The notes below the pieces were generated by a model, which ran no database searches, had not been told where the DNA came from, and saw only the letters and a list, made by a program, of their open reading frames with translations. A stretch of 64,000 nt of DNA from DASSUW01 sp035717845 (lineage in GTDB: Bacteria; Actinomycetota; Thermoleophilia; Solirubrobacterales; Solirubrobacteraceae): contig DASTIC010000043.1 of assembly GCA_035717845.1 (NCBI GenBank), positions 1-64,000 of the forward strand, read 5' to 3'. Positions 54,842 through 62,594 of the stretch are shown here, piece by piece (positions within the stretch are counted from its first letter, which is position 1; every line of letters begins with the position of its first letter). A program made the translations under genes and the position numbers.

Positions 54842-55807
54842 ATGCTCGCCGCCTACGCCGCCCGGCAGGACGCCGACGACCCGCTGGCCGCGCTCGAGCT
54901 CGGCGAGCGCCCCGACCCCGAAGCGCCCGACGGCTGGACCGTCGTGGAGGTCCGCGCTACGTCGCTCAACCACCACGACCTGTGGTCGCTGCGCGGCGTC
55001 GGCCTGCCGGAGGACCGGCTGCCGATGATCCTCGGCTGCGACGCCGCCGGCGTGGACGAGGACGGCAACGAGGTGATCGTGCACTCGGTCGTCGCCTCGG
55101 ACGGCTGGACCGGCGACGAGACCTTCGACCCCAAGCGCACGCTGCTCTCCGAGCTGCACCAGGGCACGCTGGCCGAGCGGGTGGCGGTGCCGCGCCGCAA
55201 CCTCGTGCCCAAGCCCGAGACGCTCTCGTTCGAGGAGGGCGCCTGCCTGCCGACCGCCTGGCTGACCGCCTACCGGATGCTGTTCGTGCGCGGCGGCGTG
55301 CAGCCCGGACAGACCGTGCTCGTGCAGGGAGCCGGTGGCGGCGTGGCGAGCGCGCTGATCGCGCTCGGCCGGCAGGCGGGCATGCGCGTGTGGGTGACGA
55401 GCCGCGACGAGGCGAAGCGCGCGAAGGCGCTCGAGCTCGGCGCGCACGAGGCGTTCGAGACCGGCGCGCGGCTGCCGGAACGCGTCGACGCGGTGATGGA
55501 GACGGTCGGCGAGGCGACGTGGAAGCACTCGCTGCGCGCGCTCAAGCCGGGCGGCACGCTGGTCGTCTCGGGCTCCACGAGCGGCGGTGGCCCGCCCGCC
55601 GAGCTCCAGCGGGTGTTCTTCCTCCAGCTCAGCGTGATCGGCTCGACGATGGGCACGCGCGACGAGCTCGAGCGCGTCGCACGTCTGTGCGAGGCGACCG
55701 GCGTGCGGCCGCAGATCGACCGCGTGCTGCCGCTCGGCGAGGCGCGCGAGGGGTTCGCGGCGATGGCGGCGGGCGACGTCTTTGGCAAGATCGTCTTCCA
55801 GCCATGA
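54842..55807 (+). CDS. zinc-type quinone oxidoreductase (MDR family)
   Basis: A 321-residue NADPH-binding medium-chain reductase. The GroES-like domain covers about 1-130 (ATSLNHHDLWSLRG, LGCDAAGV). The Rossmann domain has VLVQGAGGGVASALIALGR (about 159-177). No zinc-ligand Cys cluster is seen, as in quinone or enoyl reductases. It lies 10 bases after the acyl-CoA ligase and overlaps the next gene by four bases, forming a three-gene plus-strand operon. Confidence 0.9.
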   Translation: MLAAYAARQDADDPLAALELGERPDPEAPDGWTVVEVRATSLNHHDLWSLRGVGLPEDRLPMILGCDAAGVDEDGNEVIVHSVVASDGWTGDETFDPKRTLLSELHQGTLAERVAVPRRNLVPKPETLSFEEGACLPTAWLTAYRMLFVRGGVQPGQTVLVQGAGGGVASALIALGRQAGMRVWVTSRDEAKRAKALELGAHEAFETGARLPERVDAVMETVGEATWKHSLRALKPGGTLVVSGSTSGGGPPAELQRVFFLQLSVIGSTMGTRDELERVARLCEATGVRPQIDRVLPLGEAREGFAAMAAGDVFGKIVFQP

Positions 55808-56280
55808 CGTTCGCCGAGATCGACGCCTACAGCCTGTCCGTCTTCGTCCACGTCAGCGCGGTGGTGGTCGGCTTCGGCGCGACGTTCGCCGAGGCGATCA
55901 TGTTCCCGGTGGCCATGAAGGCCGGCGTCCGGCACTTGCCGTACGTGCACAAGCTCCAGCTGGCCATCAACCAGCGGCTCGCCACCCCGGCGCTGGCCAT
56001 CGTGATCCTCACCGGCCTCTACCAGACCTCCGAGCGGTGGGACTTCGGCGAGGCGTGGATCAGCGCGACGCTGGCGATCGTGGTCGTCGTCGGCGGGCTG
56101 CTCGGCGGCTACTTCATCCCCGCCGACCGCCGCCTCGGCGCGCAGGCCGAGCGCGAGCTGGCGCAGACCGGCGAGGTGTCCGAGGACTACCTGAGTCAGG
56201 CGCGGCGCGAGGGCATGATCGGCGCGCTCACCGGCGTGCTGCTGCTCGCGGCCGTGTTCCTCATGGTCACGAAGCCGTAA
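55804..56280 (+). CDS. DUF2269-like integral membrane protein
   Basis: A 158-residue protein with about four membrane helices (residues 10-36, 58-80, 90-112 and 135-155). It has the conserved HVSAVVVGFGATFAEA start and NQRLATPAL segment. Members are common near redox genes, with no known function. The ATG overlaps the stop of the oxidoreductase gene. It converges on the monooxygenase gene with a 14-base overlap. Confidence 0.8.
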   Translation: MTFAEIDAYSLSVFVHVSAVVVGFGATFAEAIMFPVAMKAGVRHLPYVHKLQLAINQRLATPALAIVILTGLYQTSERWDFGEAWISATLAIVVVVGGLLGGYFIPADRRLGAQAERELAQTGEVSEDYLSQARREGMIGALTGVLLLAAVFLMVTKP

Positions 56281-57718
56281 CGGCGTACTCGGCGGGATCG
56301 AGCCGGGCGGCGCGGCGGCGGAACCGCCACGTCCAGTCGGGCCACAGGGTCGAGTTGCGGCCGGTCCGATCGAGGTACCAGCTCGCGCAGCCGGTGTTCC
56401 AGACCGTGCCGCCGAGGCGGCGGTCGAGCGCGGCGTTGAACCGCTCCTGGGCCTCGGGGCGCACCTCGATGGTGTCGGCCCCGCGCTCGGACATGAGCTC
56501 GAGCGCCCGCAACACGTGGGCGATCTGCGACTCGATCATGTAGACCATCGAGCTGTGGCCGAGGCCCGTGTTGGGGCCGAGCAGGAAGAACAGGTTGGGG
56601 AAGCCGGCGATCGTCGAGCCCAGGTACGCGTGGGGGCTTCCCTGCCAGAGGTCGGCCAGCGAGCGGCCGCCGCGCCCTCGGAACCGCTCGGCGGCCGGGT
56701 GGTCGGTCACGCGGAAGCCGGTGCCGAAGACGATCGCGTCGACCTCGCGCTCGACTCCGGCCGCGTCGACGACGGACCGCGGGCGCACCTCGACGATGTC
56801 CTCGGTGACCAGCTCGACGTTGGGCTGGGCGAGCGCCGGATACCAGTCGCTGGACGGCAGCATGCGCTTGCAGCCGATCTCGTAGTCCGGCGTCACGCGC
56901 TCGCGCAGGGTCGGATCGGGGACCTGGCTCGCCATGTGCCGCCGCGCGCCCCACTCGACCACCTTCATCAGCGGCGGCCACTTGACCAGGCCGAGCACGA
57001 GCGCCTCGCGGCTCGCGTAGACGGTGGCGCGGGCGATGCGCTGGAGCACCGGCGCCCGCCGGTAGAGCCGGCGCTCGAGGCGGGAGATCCGCCGCGTCGT
57101 GTGCGGCAGGACCCATGGCGGCGTGCGCTGGAAGACGTGCAGGCGCTCGACCTGCGGCTGGATGGCGGGCACGTACTGGATCGCCGAGGCGCCCGTGCCG
57201 ACCGAGGCGATCCGCTTGCCGTGGACGTCGAAGTCGTGGTCCCAGCGGGAAGAGTGGAACACCGCGCCCTCGAACCGCTCGAGGCCGGGCAGGTCGGGGA
57301 TCCGGGGCTCGGCCAAGAAGCCGAGGCCGGCGATCACGATCCGCGCACGCACGGTGCCCTCCGACGTCTCCAGCGCCCACGCGCGCTCGTCGTCGAGCCA
57401 CGTGGCGTGCTCGACGGTGCAGTTCAGCCGCACGTGGTCCCGGACGCCGAATGCGGTGGCGCAGCGGCGCAGGTACTCCCAGATGTCCGGCTGCGTCGAG
57501 TAGGTCTCGGGCCAGTCGGGGTTGAGGGCGAACGAGAACGAGTACAGGTGCGACGGGATGTCGCACCGGCAGCCGGGATAGGTGTTGACCTGCCACGTGC
57601 CGCCGACGTCGTCCGCGCGCTCGAGGATCACGAAGTCCTCGTAACCGGCCTGCTTGAGCCGGATCGCCATCCCGATGCCGCTGAAGCCGCTGCCGATGAC
57701 GGCGATGTCGGTGTTCAC
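56267..57718 (-). CDS. flavin-containing Baeyer-Villiger-type monooxygenase
   Basis: A flavoprotein of about 483 residues. The FAD motif is GSGFSGIG, followed by the GGTWQVNTYPGCRCD family segment. The BVMO fingerprint FEGAVFHSSRWDHD fits FxGxxxHxxxWD, and the NADPH motif SVGTGASAIQ follows. It inserts oxygen next to a ketone or oxidises amines; the substrate is unknown. GTG 57718 is used; ATG 57736 (MPKPGC) is an alternative but would leave only 16 bp to the divergent gene. Confidence 0.92.
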   Translation of the reverse strand: MNTDIAVIGSGFSGIGMAIRLKQAGYEDFVILERADDVGGTWQVNTYPGCRCDIPSHLYSFSFALNPDWPETYSTQPDIWEYLRRCATAFGVRDHVRLNCTVEHATWLDDERAWALETSEGTVRARIVIAGLGFLAEPRIPDLPGLERFEGAVFHSSRWDHDFDVHGKRIASVGTGASAIQYVPAIQPQVERLHVFQRTPPWVLPHTTRRISRLERRLYRRAPVLQRIARATVYASREALVLGLVKWPPLMKVVEWGARRHMASQVPDPTLRERVTPDYEIGCKRMLPSSDWYPALAQPNVELVTEDIVEVRPRSVVDAAGVEREVDAIVFGTGFRVTDHPAAERFRGRGGRSLADLWQGSPHAYLGSTIAGFPNLFFLLGPNTGLGHSSMVYMIESQIAHVLRALELMSERGADTIEVRPEAQERFNAALDRRLGGTVWNTGCASWYLDRTGRNSTLWPDWTWRFRRRAARLDPAEYAVTAS

Positions 57719-57744
57719 ACAACCAGGTTTAGGCATGCCATAAT
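57714..57744 (+). promoter_or_regulatory. predicted promoter of multicopper oxidase, leaderless
   Basis: TTCACA (57714-57719) and CATAAT (57739-57744) are 19 bases apart. The expected start of transcription falls at or next to GTG 57752, and no ribosome-binding site is visible, so the mRNA is probably leaderless. The -35 overlaps the start of the divergent monooxygenase gene. Confidence 0.45.
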
Positions 57745-57751
57745 CGTTTCC

Positions 57752-58780
57752 GTGGCCAGGCTGACTCGTCGCGGACTGCTCGCCGGTTCGGTGCCCGCCC
57801 TCGGCGGGGCGGCGCTCCTGCACGGCGCGGTCCCCCATAGTCATCCATGGGACGCGCAGGCGTCGCAGTCGGCCACCCACGCGGGCCACGCCGACGGCGG
57901 ACACGCGGACTTCCGCGACGGCCGCACGGTCGACCATGCCGCGAACGGCTTCGACCCGCGGGAGGTCGCGCGCGACTTCGACTGGGGCACGACGACGCGG
58001 CTGGCCAGCGGTCGCGTGCTGCGCGAGTGGGAGCTGTACGCCGTCGACCGGGAGATCGAGGTCGCCCCCGGCGTGCGCTTCGCGGCCTGGACCTACAACC
58101 AGCGGATCCCGGGGCCGACGCTGCGCTGCCGCGAGGGCGAGCGGCTGCGGATCTCGTTCGTCAACGGCTCCCAGCACCCGCACACGATCCACTTCCACGG
58201 CATCCATCCCGCTGAGATGGACGGCGTGCCGGGCGTCGGCGCCGGGCAGATCCCGCCGCGGGAGCGGACGGTGTACGAGTTCGACGCGCTGCCCGCCGGC
58301 CTGCACCTCTACCACTGCCACGTCAGGCCGCTGGCCGAGCACATCGCCAAGGGTCTGTACGGCGCGTTCATCGTCGATCCCGCCGACGGCCGCGAGGAGG
58401 CCGACGAGCTCGTGATGGTCATGAACGGGTTCGACACCAACTTCGACCGCGCCAACGAGGTCTACGCGGCCAACACGATCCCGTTCGCGTACACGCACGA
58501 GCCGCTCGCCGTGCGGCGCGACGAGCTGGTGCGGATCTACCTCGTCAACGTGCTCGAGTACGACCTCATCAACTCGTTCCACCTGCACGGGAATCTGTTC
58601 GACTACTTCCCGACGGGCACGTCGAAGACGCCGTCCGAGCTGACCGACACGGTGATGCTCTGCCAGGGCCAGCGGGGGATCCTCGAGTGGCGCTTCCAGC
58701 ACCCGGGCAAGTTCATGTTCCACGCGCACCAGTCCGAGTTCACCGAGCTCGGCTGGCAGGGCTTCTTCGAGGTGTCCTGA
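57752..58780 (+). CDS. two-domain multicopper oxidase, Tat-exported
   Basis: A 342-residue oxidase. A Tat-type signal is at the start (TRRGLLAG then a hydrophobic run to about 25). A His-rich stretch at 29-52 may bind metal. Copper ligands are His147/His149 (HFHG), His188-Cys189-His190 (HCH) with His197, then His277/His279 (HLHG) and His324/His326 (FHAH). The layout is like two-domain laccases and nitrite-reductase-type oxidases, possibly oxidising a metal. The stop overlaps the ZIP transporter start (TGATG). Confidence 0.9.
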   Translation: MARLTRRGLLAGSVPALGGAALLHGAVPHSHPWDAQASQSATHAGHADGGHADFRDGRTVDHAANGFDPREVARDFDWGTTTRLASGRVLREWELYAVDREIEVAPGVRFAAWTYNQRIPGPTLRCREGERLRISFVNGSQHPHTIHFHGIHPAEMDGVPGVGAGQIPPRERTVYEFDALPAGLHLYHCHVRPLAEHIAKGLYGAFIVDPADGREEADELVMVMNGFDTNFDRANEVYAANTIPFAYTHEPLAVRRDELVRIYLVNVLEYDLINSFHLHGNLFDYFPTGTSKTPSELTDTVMLCQGQRGILEWRFQHPGKFMFHAHQSEFTELGWQGFFEVS

Positions 58781-59961
58781 TGGAAGGGCGCACGGCAGCT
58801 CTCCCCGCGTCGCGCGTGCCGGTGTGGGCGCTCGGGCTGGTGCCGCTGATGCTGATCGTGGCCGCCGTGGCCGCGTTCGTGCTGCTCGACGGGCCGGGGC
58901 TGGGCGAGCGGCGCGGCCCGCCGGCCGAGGAGCTGGTGGTCGAGCGCACGGTGCTCGAGCCGGGGACGATCGAACTGACGGTGCGCAACGACGGGCCGGA
59001 TGCGGTGACGATCGCGCAGGCCACGGTCAACGACGCGTTCGCGCAGTTCTCCGGCGCCGAGGACCCGGTGGGGCGGCTCGAGACCGCGACCGTGCGGGTG
59101 TCGCAGCCGTGGGTCGAGGGCGAGGCGTACGAGGTGGTGCTGCTGACGTCGTCCGGGGGGACGATCGCGCACGAGATCCCGGTGGCGGTCGAGACCCCGG
59201 CCGCGGACCTCTCCTTCTTCGGCCTGATGGCGCTGCTCGGTGTCTACGTCGGCGTCATCCCGGTTGCCCTGGGGATGCTCTGGCTGCCGTGGATCCGCAG
59301 CATCCCGCCGCGGTGGCTGCGGGCGGTGATGGCGCTCACGGTCGGGCTGCTCGCGTTCCTCGCCATCGACGCGACGCTCGAGGGGCTGGAGCTGGCCGGG
59401 GAGGGCTCGCAGGCGCTCGGGGGAGCGGGGCTCGTGCTGCTCGGGGGCGCGGTCGCGTTCCTGGGGCTGACCGGCGTGTCAGGGTGGCTGGCGGCGCGCC
59501 GCTCGACGGTGTCGGGCTCGTCGCTGGCGCTGCTCGTCGCGATCGGGATCGGGCTGCACAACCTCGGCGAGGGAGTGGCGATCGGGGCCGCCTACTCGGC
59601 CGGCGCGCTGGCCCTGGGCGCCTTCCTGGTGGTCGGGTTCGCGCTGCACAACACGACCGAGGGCCTCGCGATCGTGGCGCCCGTCGCCCGCATGACGCCG
59701 TCGCTGGGGCGGCTGGCGCTGCTCGGGCTGGTGGCCGGCGCACCGGCCGTGCTGGGGGCGTGGATCGGAGCCGCGGCCTTCAACGCGAGCGCCGCGGCGT
59801 TCCTGTTCGGCTTCGGGGCGGGCGCGATCGTCCAGGTGATCGTGCAACTCGCGCCCACCCTGCGCGACGAGGGGGGCCGCACGCTGCACCCCGTCGCCGT
59901 GTCCGGCCTCCTGGCCGGCCTCGGCGTGATGTTCCTGACCGGCCTGCTGATCAGCGTGTGA
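58780..59961 (+). CDS. ZIP-family metal transporter with extracytoplasmic N-domain
   Basis: A 393-residue protein. The membrane helix at 14-36 is followed by an immunoglobulin-like extracytoplasmic domain (about 50-140, LEPGTIELTVRNDGPD), then about eight membrane helices of the ZIP fold from 145. Metal-site motifs are HNLGEG (His260-Glu264) and HNTTEG (His290-Glu294). It is a divalent metal permease, zinc or iron type. Coupling to the multicopper oxidase suggests oxidation or handling linked to metal transport. Confidence 0.88.
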   Translation: MEGRTAALPASRVPVWALGLVPLMLIVAAVAAFVLLDGPGLGERRGPPAEELVVERTVLEPGTIELTVRNDGPDAVTIAQATVNDAFAQFSGAEDPVGRLETATVRVSQPWVEGEAYEVVLLTSSGGTIAHEIPVAVETPAADLSFFGLMALLGVYVGVIPVALGMLWLPWIRSIPPRWLRAVMALTVGLLAFLAIDATLEGLELAGEGSQALGGAGLVLLGGAVAFLGLTGVSGWLAARRSTVSGSSLALLVAIGIGLHNLGEGVAIGAAYSAGALALGAFLVVGFALHNTTEGLAIVAPVARMTPSLGRLALLGLVAGAPAVLGAWIGAAAFNASAAAFLFGFGAGAIVQVIVQLAPTLRDEGGRTLHPVAVSGLLAGLGVMFLTGLLISV

Positions 59962-61867
59962 GTGCTCGTAGTGCCTCGGCGGCGCCCTGGAGGTCGTAGA
60001 GGCCGTCCACTGAGCTGACGGGTGTGCCGACCTGCTCGACGGCGGCCATCACCTCGGAGGCGCCGACCCGCCCGTCGTTGCCCATCCCGCCCGCGGCGGA
60101 GGTGAGGACCCAGCGGATCCGCCCGTCCTCGACCGCGTCGGCGAGCCACCCGATGCTGACCTGGCTCTCGCGGCCGGAGAAGCCGCCGAGGGCCGCGACG
60201 TCGGCGCCCGACGTGATCAGCGAGCCGGCCGCGCCGGACTGGCTGGCGACCGCGATCGTGCCGCCGCCGTTGGCCTGGGCGTACTCGACCGCCGCGGACA
60301 GCGACGACGTGTCGCCGCCGAAGGAACCCGGCCCGCCCGCCCCGGCCATGCCGCCGGCCGGAGGCGCGAAGCCGGCGCCTCCCGCGCCGGGACCGCCGAA
60401 GCCGGTCGTCGCCGGGCCGCCGGCCGGGAACGTGCCGCTGGCCGCGTAGCCGGGGGTCTGGAGCGACCACGACGCGGGGGCGAGGAGCAGCGCGGTGACC
60501 GCGGCGGCCGCGACGATCGCGCGCCCGCGGGTGCCGAGGACGTCGGCCGCGAGCAGCACGGCGACGCCGAAGCCCGCGGCCACGAGCAAGGTCGGCAGCC
60601 AGGCGAGGTCGGAGGTGCCGCGCAGGACGATCCACTCGGTGGCCACGCCCGCGAGCACGAACGCCGGGCCGAGCACGCGCGCGGTCAGACCGCCGCGCAG
60701 GATCACCCCGGCGCCGGCACCGACCAGCGCGGCGATCATCGGCGCGAGCTGGGAGACGTAGTACGGGTGGAATATGCCCTCGGCGCGGCTGAAGGCGACC
60801 GCCATGGTCAGGCCCGCGCCGCCGACCGCAAGCAGCCAGCCGGTGCGTGCGTCGGTGCGCCGCAGGCGTGTGATCGCGAGCACGCCGATCCCCGCCGCGA
60901 CGGCCGCTCCCAGCAGCCAGCCGGCCTGGCCGCCGAGCGCCTCGTTGAGCAGTCGCATGGCGCCCGGCTCGCCGCCGAACACGCCGCCGGCGCCGCCGCC
61001 GGCGCCAGGCCCGACGCCGCCGCCCGGCCCGCCGTCCTGGCCGAAGAGCCGGCCGAGGCCGTTGTAGCCGAAGATCAGCGACCAGATGCTGTTGTCGCTG
61101 GTTCCCGACACCCACGGGCGGTCGGTGGCCGGGGTCAGCCAGATCAGGAGCGGCCACGCGAGACCCACCGCCGCCGTCGCCGCGCCGCCGGCCGCCAGGC
61201 CGCGGGCCGCAGCGGCCCGCCCGCGCGGCGCCACCCACAGCCAGGCGACCACCAGGGCCGGCACGACGAGTAGAGCCGCGGCCATCTTCGCCTCGAAGCC
61301 GAGGCCTACGGCGACGCCCGCCAGCACGATCCACCGCGTCCGCCCGTCCTCGAGCCCGCGCACGACGAACCACAGCGCGGCGGTGCAGCAGAGGACCAGC
61401 AGCGCGTCGGGGTTGTTGTGGCGCGCGATCGCGACGGTCACCGGCGTCAGCACCAGAGCCAGGCCGGCGACGAAGCCGGCCGGGCGGCCGAACCGCCGGC
61501 GCGTCATGTCATAGGTCAGCGCGACGGTGCCGACGCCCATCAGCGCTTGCGGCAGGAGCAGGCTCCACGAGCTGAAGCCGAACAGCCGCGCGGAAAGCGC
61601 CTGCACCCACAGGGCGAGCGGCGGCTTGTCCACCGTCATCACGCCCGACGTGTCGAACGCGCCGTAGACGAACGCGTGCCAGCTCGTGGTCATCGAGCGC
61701 ACAGCAGCGCTGTAGTACTCGTTGGCGAAGCCGTTCCGATCGAGCGCCCACATGTAGAGCACGCCGGCCGCCACCAGCAGCACGGCGAGCTCGGGACGCG
61801 GAAGGGAGAGGGCCAGCGGCCGCAGGCGGTCGCGGCGTGCCGGGAGCGAGAGCGAAGAGGTCGTCAT
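59951..61867 (-). CDS. GT39-family (PMT/ArnT-like) membrane glycosyltransferase with YkcA/B-type C-domain
   Basis: A 638-residue protein. About ten to twelve membrane helices lie in residues 25-450, with the PMT-type external loop GFANEYYSAAVRSM and acidic site residues near 50-80 (DTSGVMTVDKPPLALW). A Gly/Pro-rich linker is at about 285-300 and another at 500-530. The C-terminal soluble domain (about 530-630, GGGTIAVASQSGAAG, IRWVLTS) is the YkcA/YkcB-like type. It transfers sugars from polyprenyl phosphates outside the membrane. It overlaps the ZIP gene end by 11 bases. Confidence 0.9.
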   Translation of the reverse strand: MTTSSLSLPARRDRLRPLALSLPRPELAVLLVAAGVLYMWALDRNGFANEYYSAAVRSMTTSWHAFVYGAFDTSGVMTVDKPPLALWVQALSARLFGFSSWSLLLPQALMGVGTVALTYDMTRRRFGRPAGFVAGLALVLTPVTVAIARHNNPDALLVLCCTAALWFVVRGLEDGRTRWIVLAGVAVGLGFEAKMAAALLVVPALVVAWLWVAPRGRAAAARGLAAGGAATAAVGLAWPLLIWLTPATDRPWVSGTSDNSIWSLIFGYNGLGRLFGQDGGPGGGVGPGAGGGAGGVFGGEPGAMRLLNEALGGQAGWLLGAAVAAGIGVLAITRLRRTDARTGWLLAVGGAGLTMAVAFSRAEGIFHPYYVSQLAPMIAALVGAGAGVILRGGLTARVLGPAFVLAGVATEWIVLRGTSDLAWLPTLLVAAGFGVAVLLAADVLGTRGRAIVAAAAVTALLLAPASWSLQTPGYAASGTFPAGGPATTGFGGPGAGGAGFAPPAGGMAGAGGPGSFGGDTSSLSAAVEYAQANGGGTIAVASQSGAAGSLITSGADVAALGGFSGRESQVSIGWLADAVEDGRIRWVLTSAAGGMGNDGRVGASEVMAAVEQVGTPVSSVDGLYDLQGAAEALRALTR

Positions 61868-61933
61868 GGCGACCACCTTCGGCGAAGCGCCCCAGAGCCG
61901 GCTGTGACGACCCTGGGAGTTCTCTGAGCCGCC

Positions 61934-62050
61934 CTACTGGCCGACCATCTCGGGGTGGTGCTCCTGGACGTGCTGCTCGACCTTGGCGACCAGCTCGTCG
62001 TCGGTCTCGGCCTCGACGTCAGTGCCGCACACGCAGTGGACGACCTTCAT
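61934..62050 (-). CDS. DUF1059-type small protein
   Basis: A 38-residue protein from ATG 62050 with AAGGA about 10 bases upstream. It begins MKVVHCVCGTDVEAETDDE, with the Cys-X-Cys pair, then an acidic segment and HVQEHHPEM, matching the small DUF1059 family (Cys, acidic, His-rich end). The cysteines and histidines could bind a metal. Function is unknown. Confidence 0.75.
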   Translation of the reverse strand: MKVVHCVCGTDVEAETDDELVAKVEQHVQEHHPEMVGQ

Positions 62051-62072
62051 GGCGATCCATTCCTTCGGGACG

Positions 62073-62411
62073 TCAATCATCGCGCACGGCGCGCGCCTGG
62101 GCGGCATCCATCCACATCTCCCAGCGCCCCGACGCCGAGCTGCGCTCGTCGAGGAACCGATACGGGCGCCGCCCGCCGAACTCGGTGTGCCGCAGGTGAG
62201 AGACGCCGCCGAGAACGGACGCGATCCGCCGCCGCGGCCACCCGATCGAGTCCTCGATCTCGGGAAAGGTGCGAGGCCGGTCGGGCGCCCGCGCGAGCCC
62301 GTGCAGCAGCTCGCGCATGAGGTCGCTGCACCGGTCGTGGAACCGAGCGATCTCGCCGGGGTCGGTCATCGCATTGTCTGGCGCGTGCTCGGCGAACGTC
62401 AACGGCGGCAT
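62073..62411 (-). CDS. winged-helix-like hypothetical protein
   Basis: From ATG 62411 (MPPLTFAEH) or ATG 62369 (MTDPGEIARF), ending at 62073. The helical N-part (FHDRCSDLMRELLHGLA) is followed by TFPEIEDSIGWPRRRIASVLGGV, which resembles a winged-helix recognition segment, and GGRRPYRFLDERSSASGRWEMWMD. Actinobacterial proteins with the same GWPRRRIASVLGG and YRFLDER phrases exist without function. The frame stays open upstream through the palindromic repeats, but that extension is repeat-derived and not included. Confidence 0.65.
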   Translation of the reverse strand: MPPLTFAEHAPDNAMTDPGEIARFHDRCSDLMRELLHGLARAPDRPRTFPEIEDSIGWPRRRIASVLGGVSHLRHTEFGGRRPYRFLDERSSASGRWEMWMDAAQARAVRDD

Positions 62412-62428
62412 TGAGGGAAGGCTCGGGA

Positions 62429-62545
62429 GGGTGCATAACGTCGACCTCACGATGGCGCTGCTTGTGAGGTCGACGAAATGCACGCTATAGGGGCATAACG
62501 TCGACCTCACGCGCCCGAGAGCCGTGCGGTCGACGAAATGCACCC
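62429..62545. repeat. tandem pair of 60-bp palindromic repeats
   Basis: Unit 1 has 5' arm GTGCAT-AAC-GTCGACCTCAC (62431-62450) and the matching 3' arm GTGAGGTCGAC-GAA-ATGCAC (62464-62483), with an 11-bp perfect stem and a 13-base loop. Unit 2 (62493-62543) repeats the arms with one mismatch and a different loop. The arms recur exactly 60 bases apart. GGGTGCAT at 62429-62436 also pairs with ATGCACCC at 62538-62545, closing the whole block. Confidence 0.75.
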
Positions 62546-62567
62546 TCGCCGCGGCAGGCTCCCCACG

Positions 62568-62594
62568 CCTCCCTACCCAGCCGCAGTTGACGTT
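62568..62594 (-). repeat. dispersed 26/27-nt motif, copy 2 (across sensor kinase stop)
   Basis: Shares CCTCCCTACCCAG and CGCAGTTGACGTT with 14126-14151, with one extra C between them. Here it encodes the last residues (ATSTAAG) of the sensor kinase and its TAG stop. Confidence 0.6.

Noticed and set aside
62412..62543. N-terminal extension of the winged-helix-like gene
   Set aside because: The residues come entirely from the palindromic repeats; internal ATGs fit the conserved part better. Kept only as a finding.
62429..62545. CRISPR array
   Set aside because: Only two units, the conserved parts are palindromic arms and the variable parts are loops of 11-13 bases; no cas genes.
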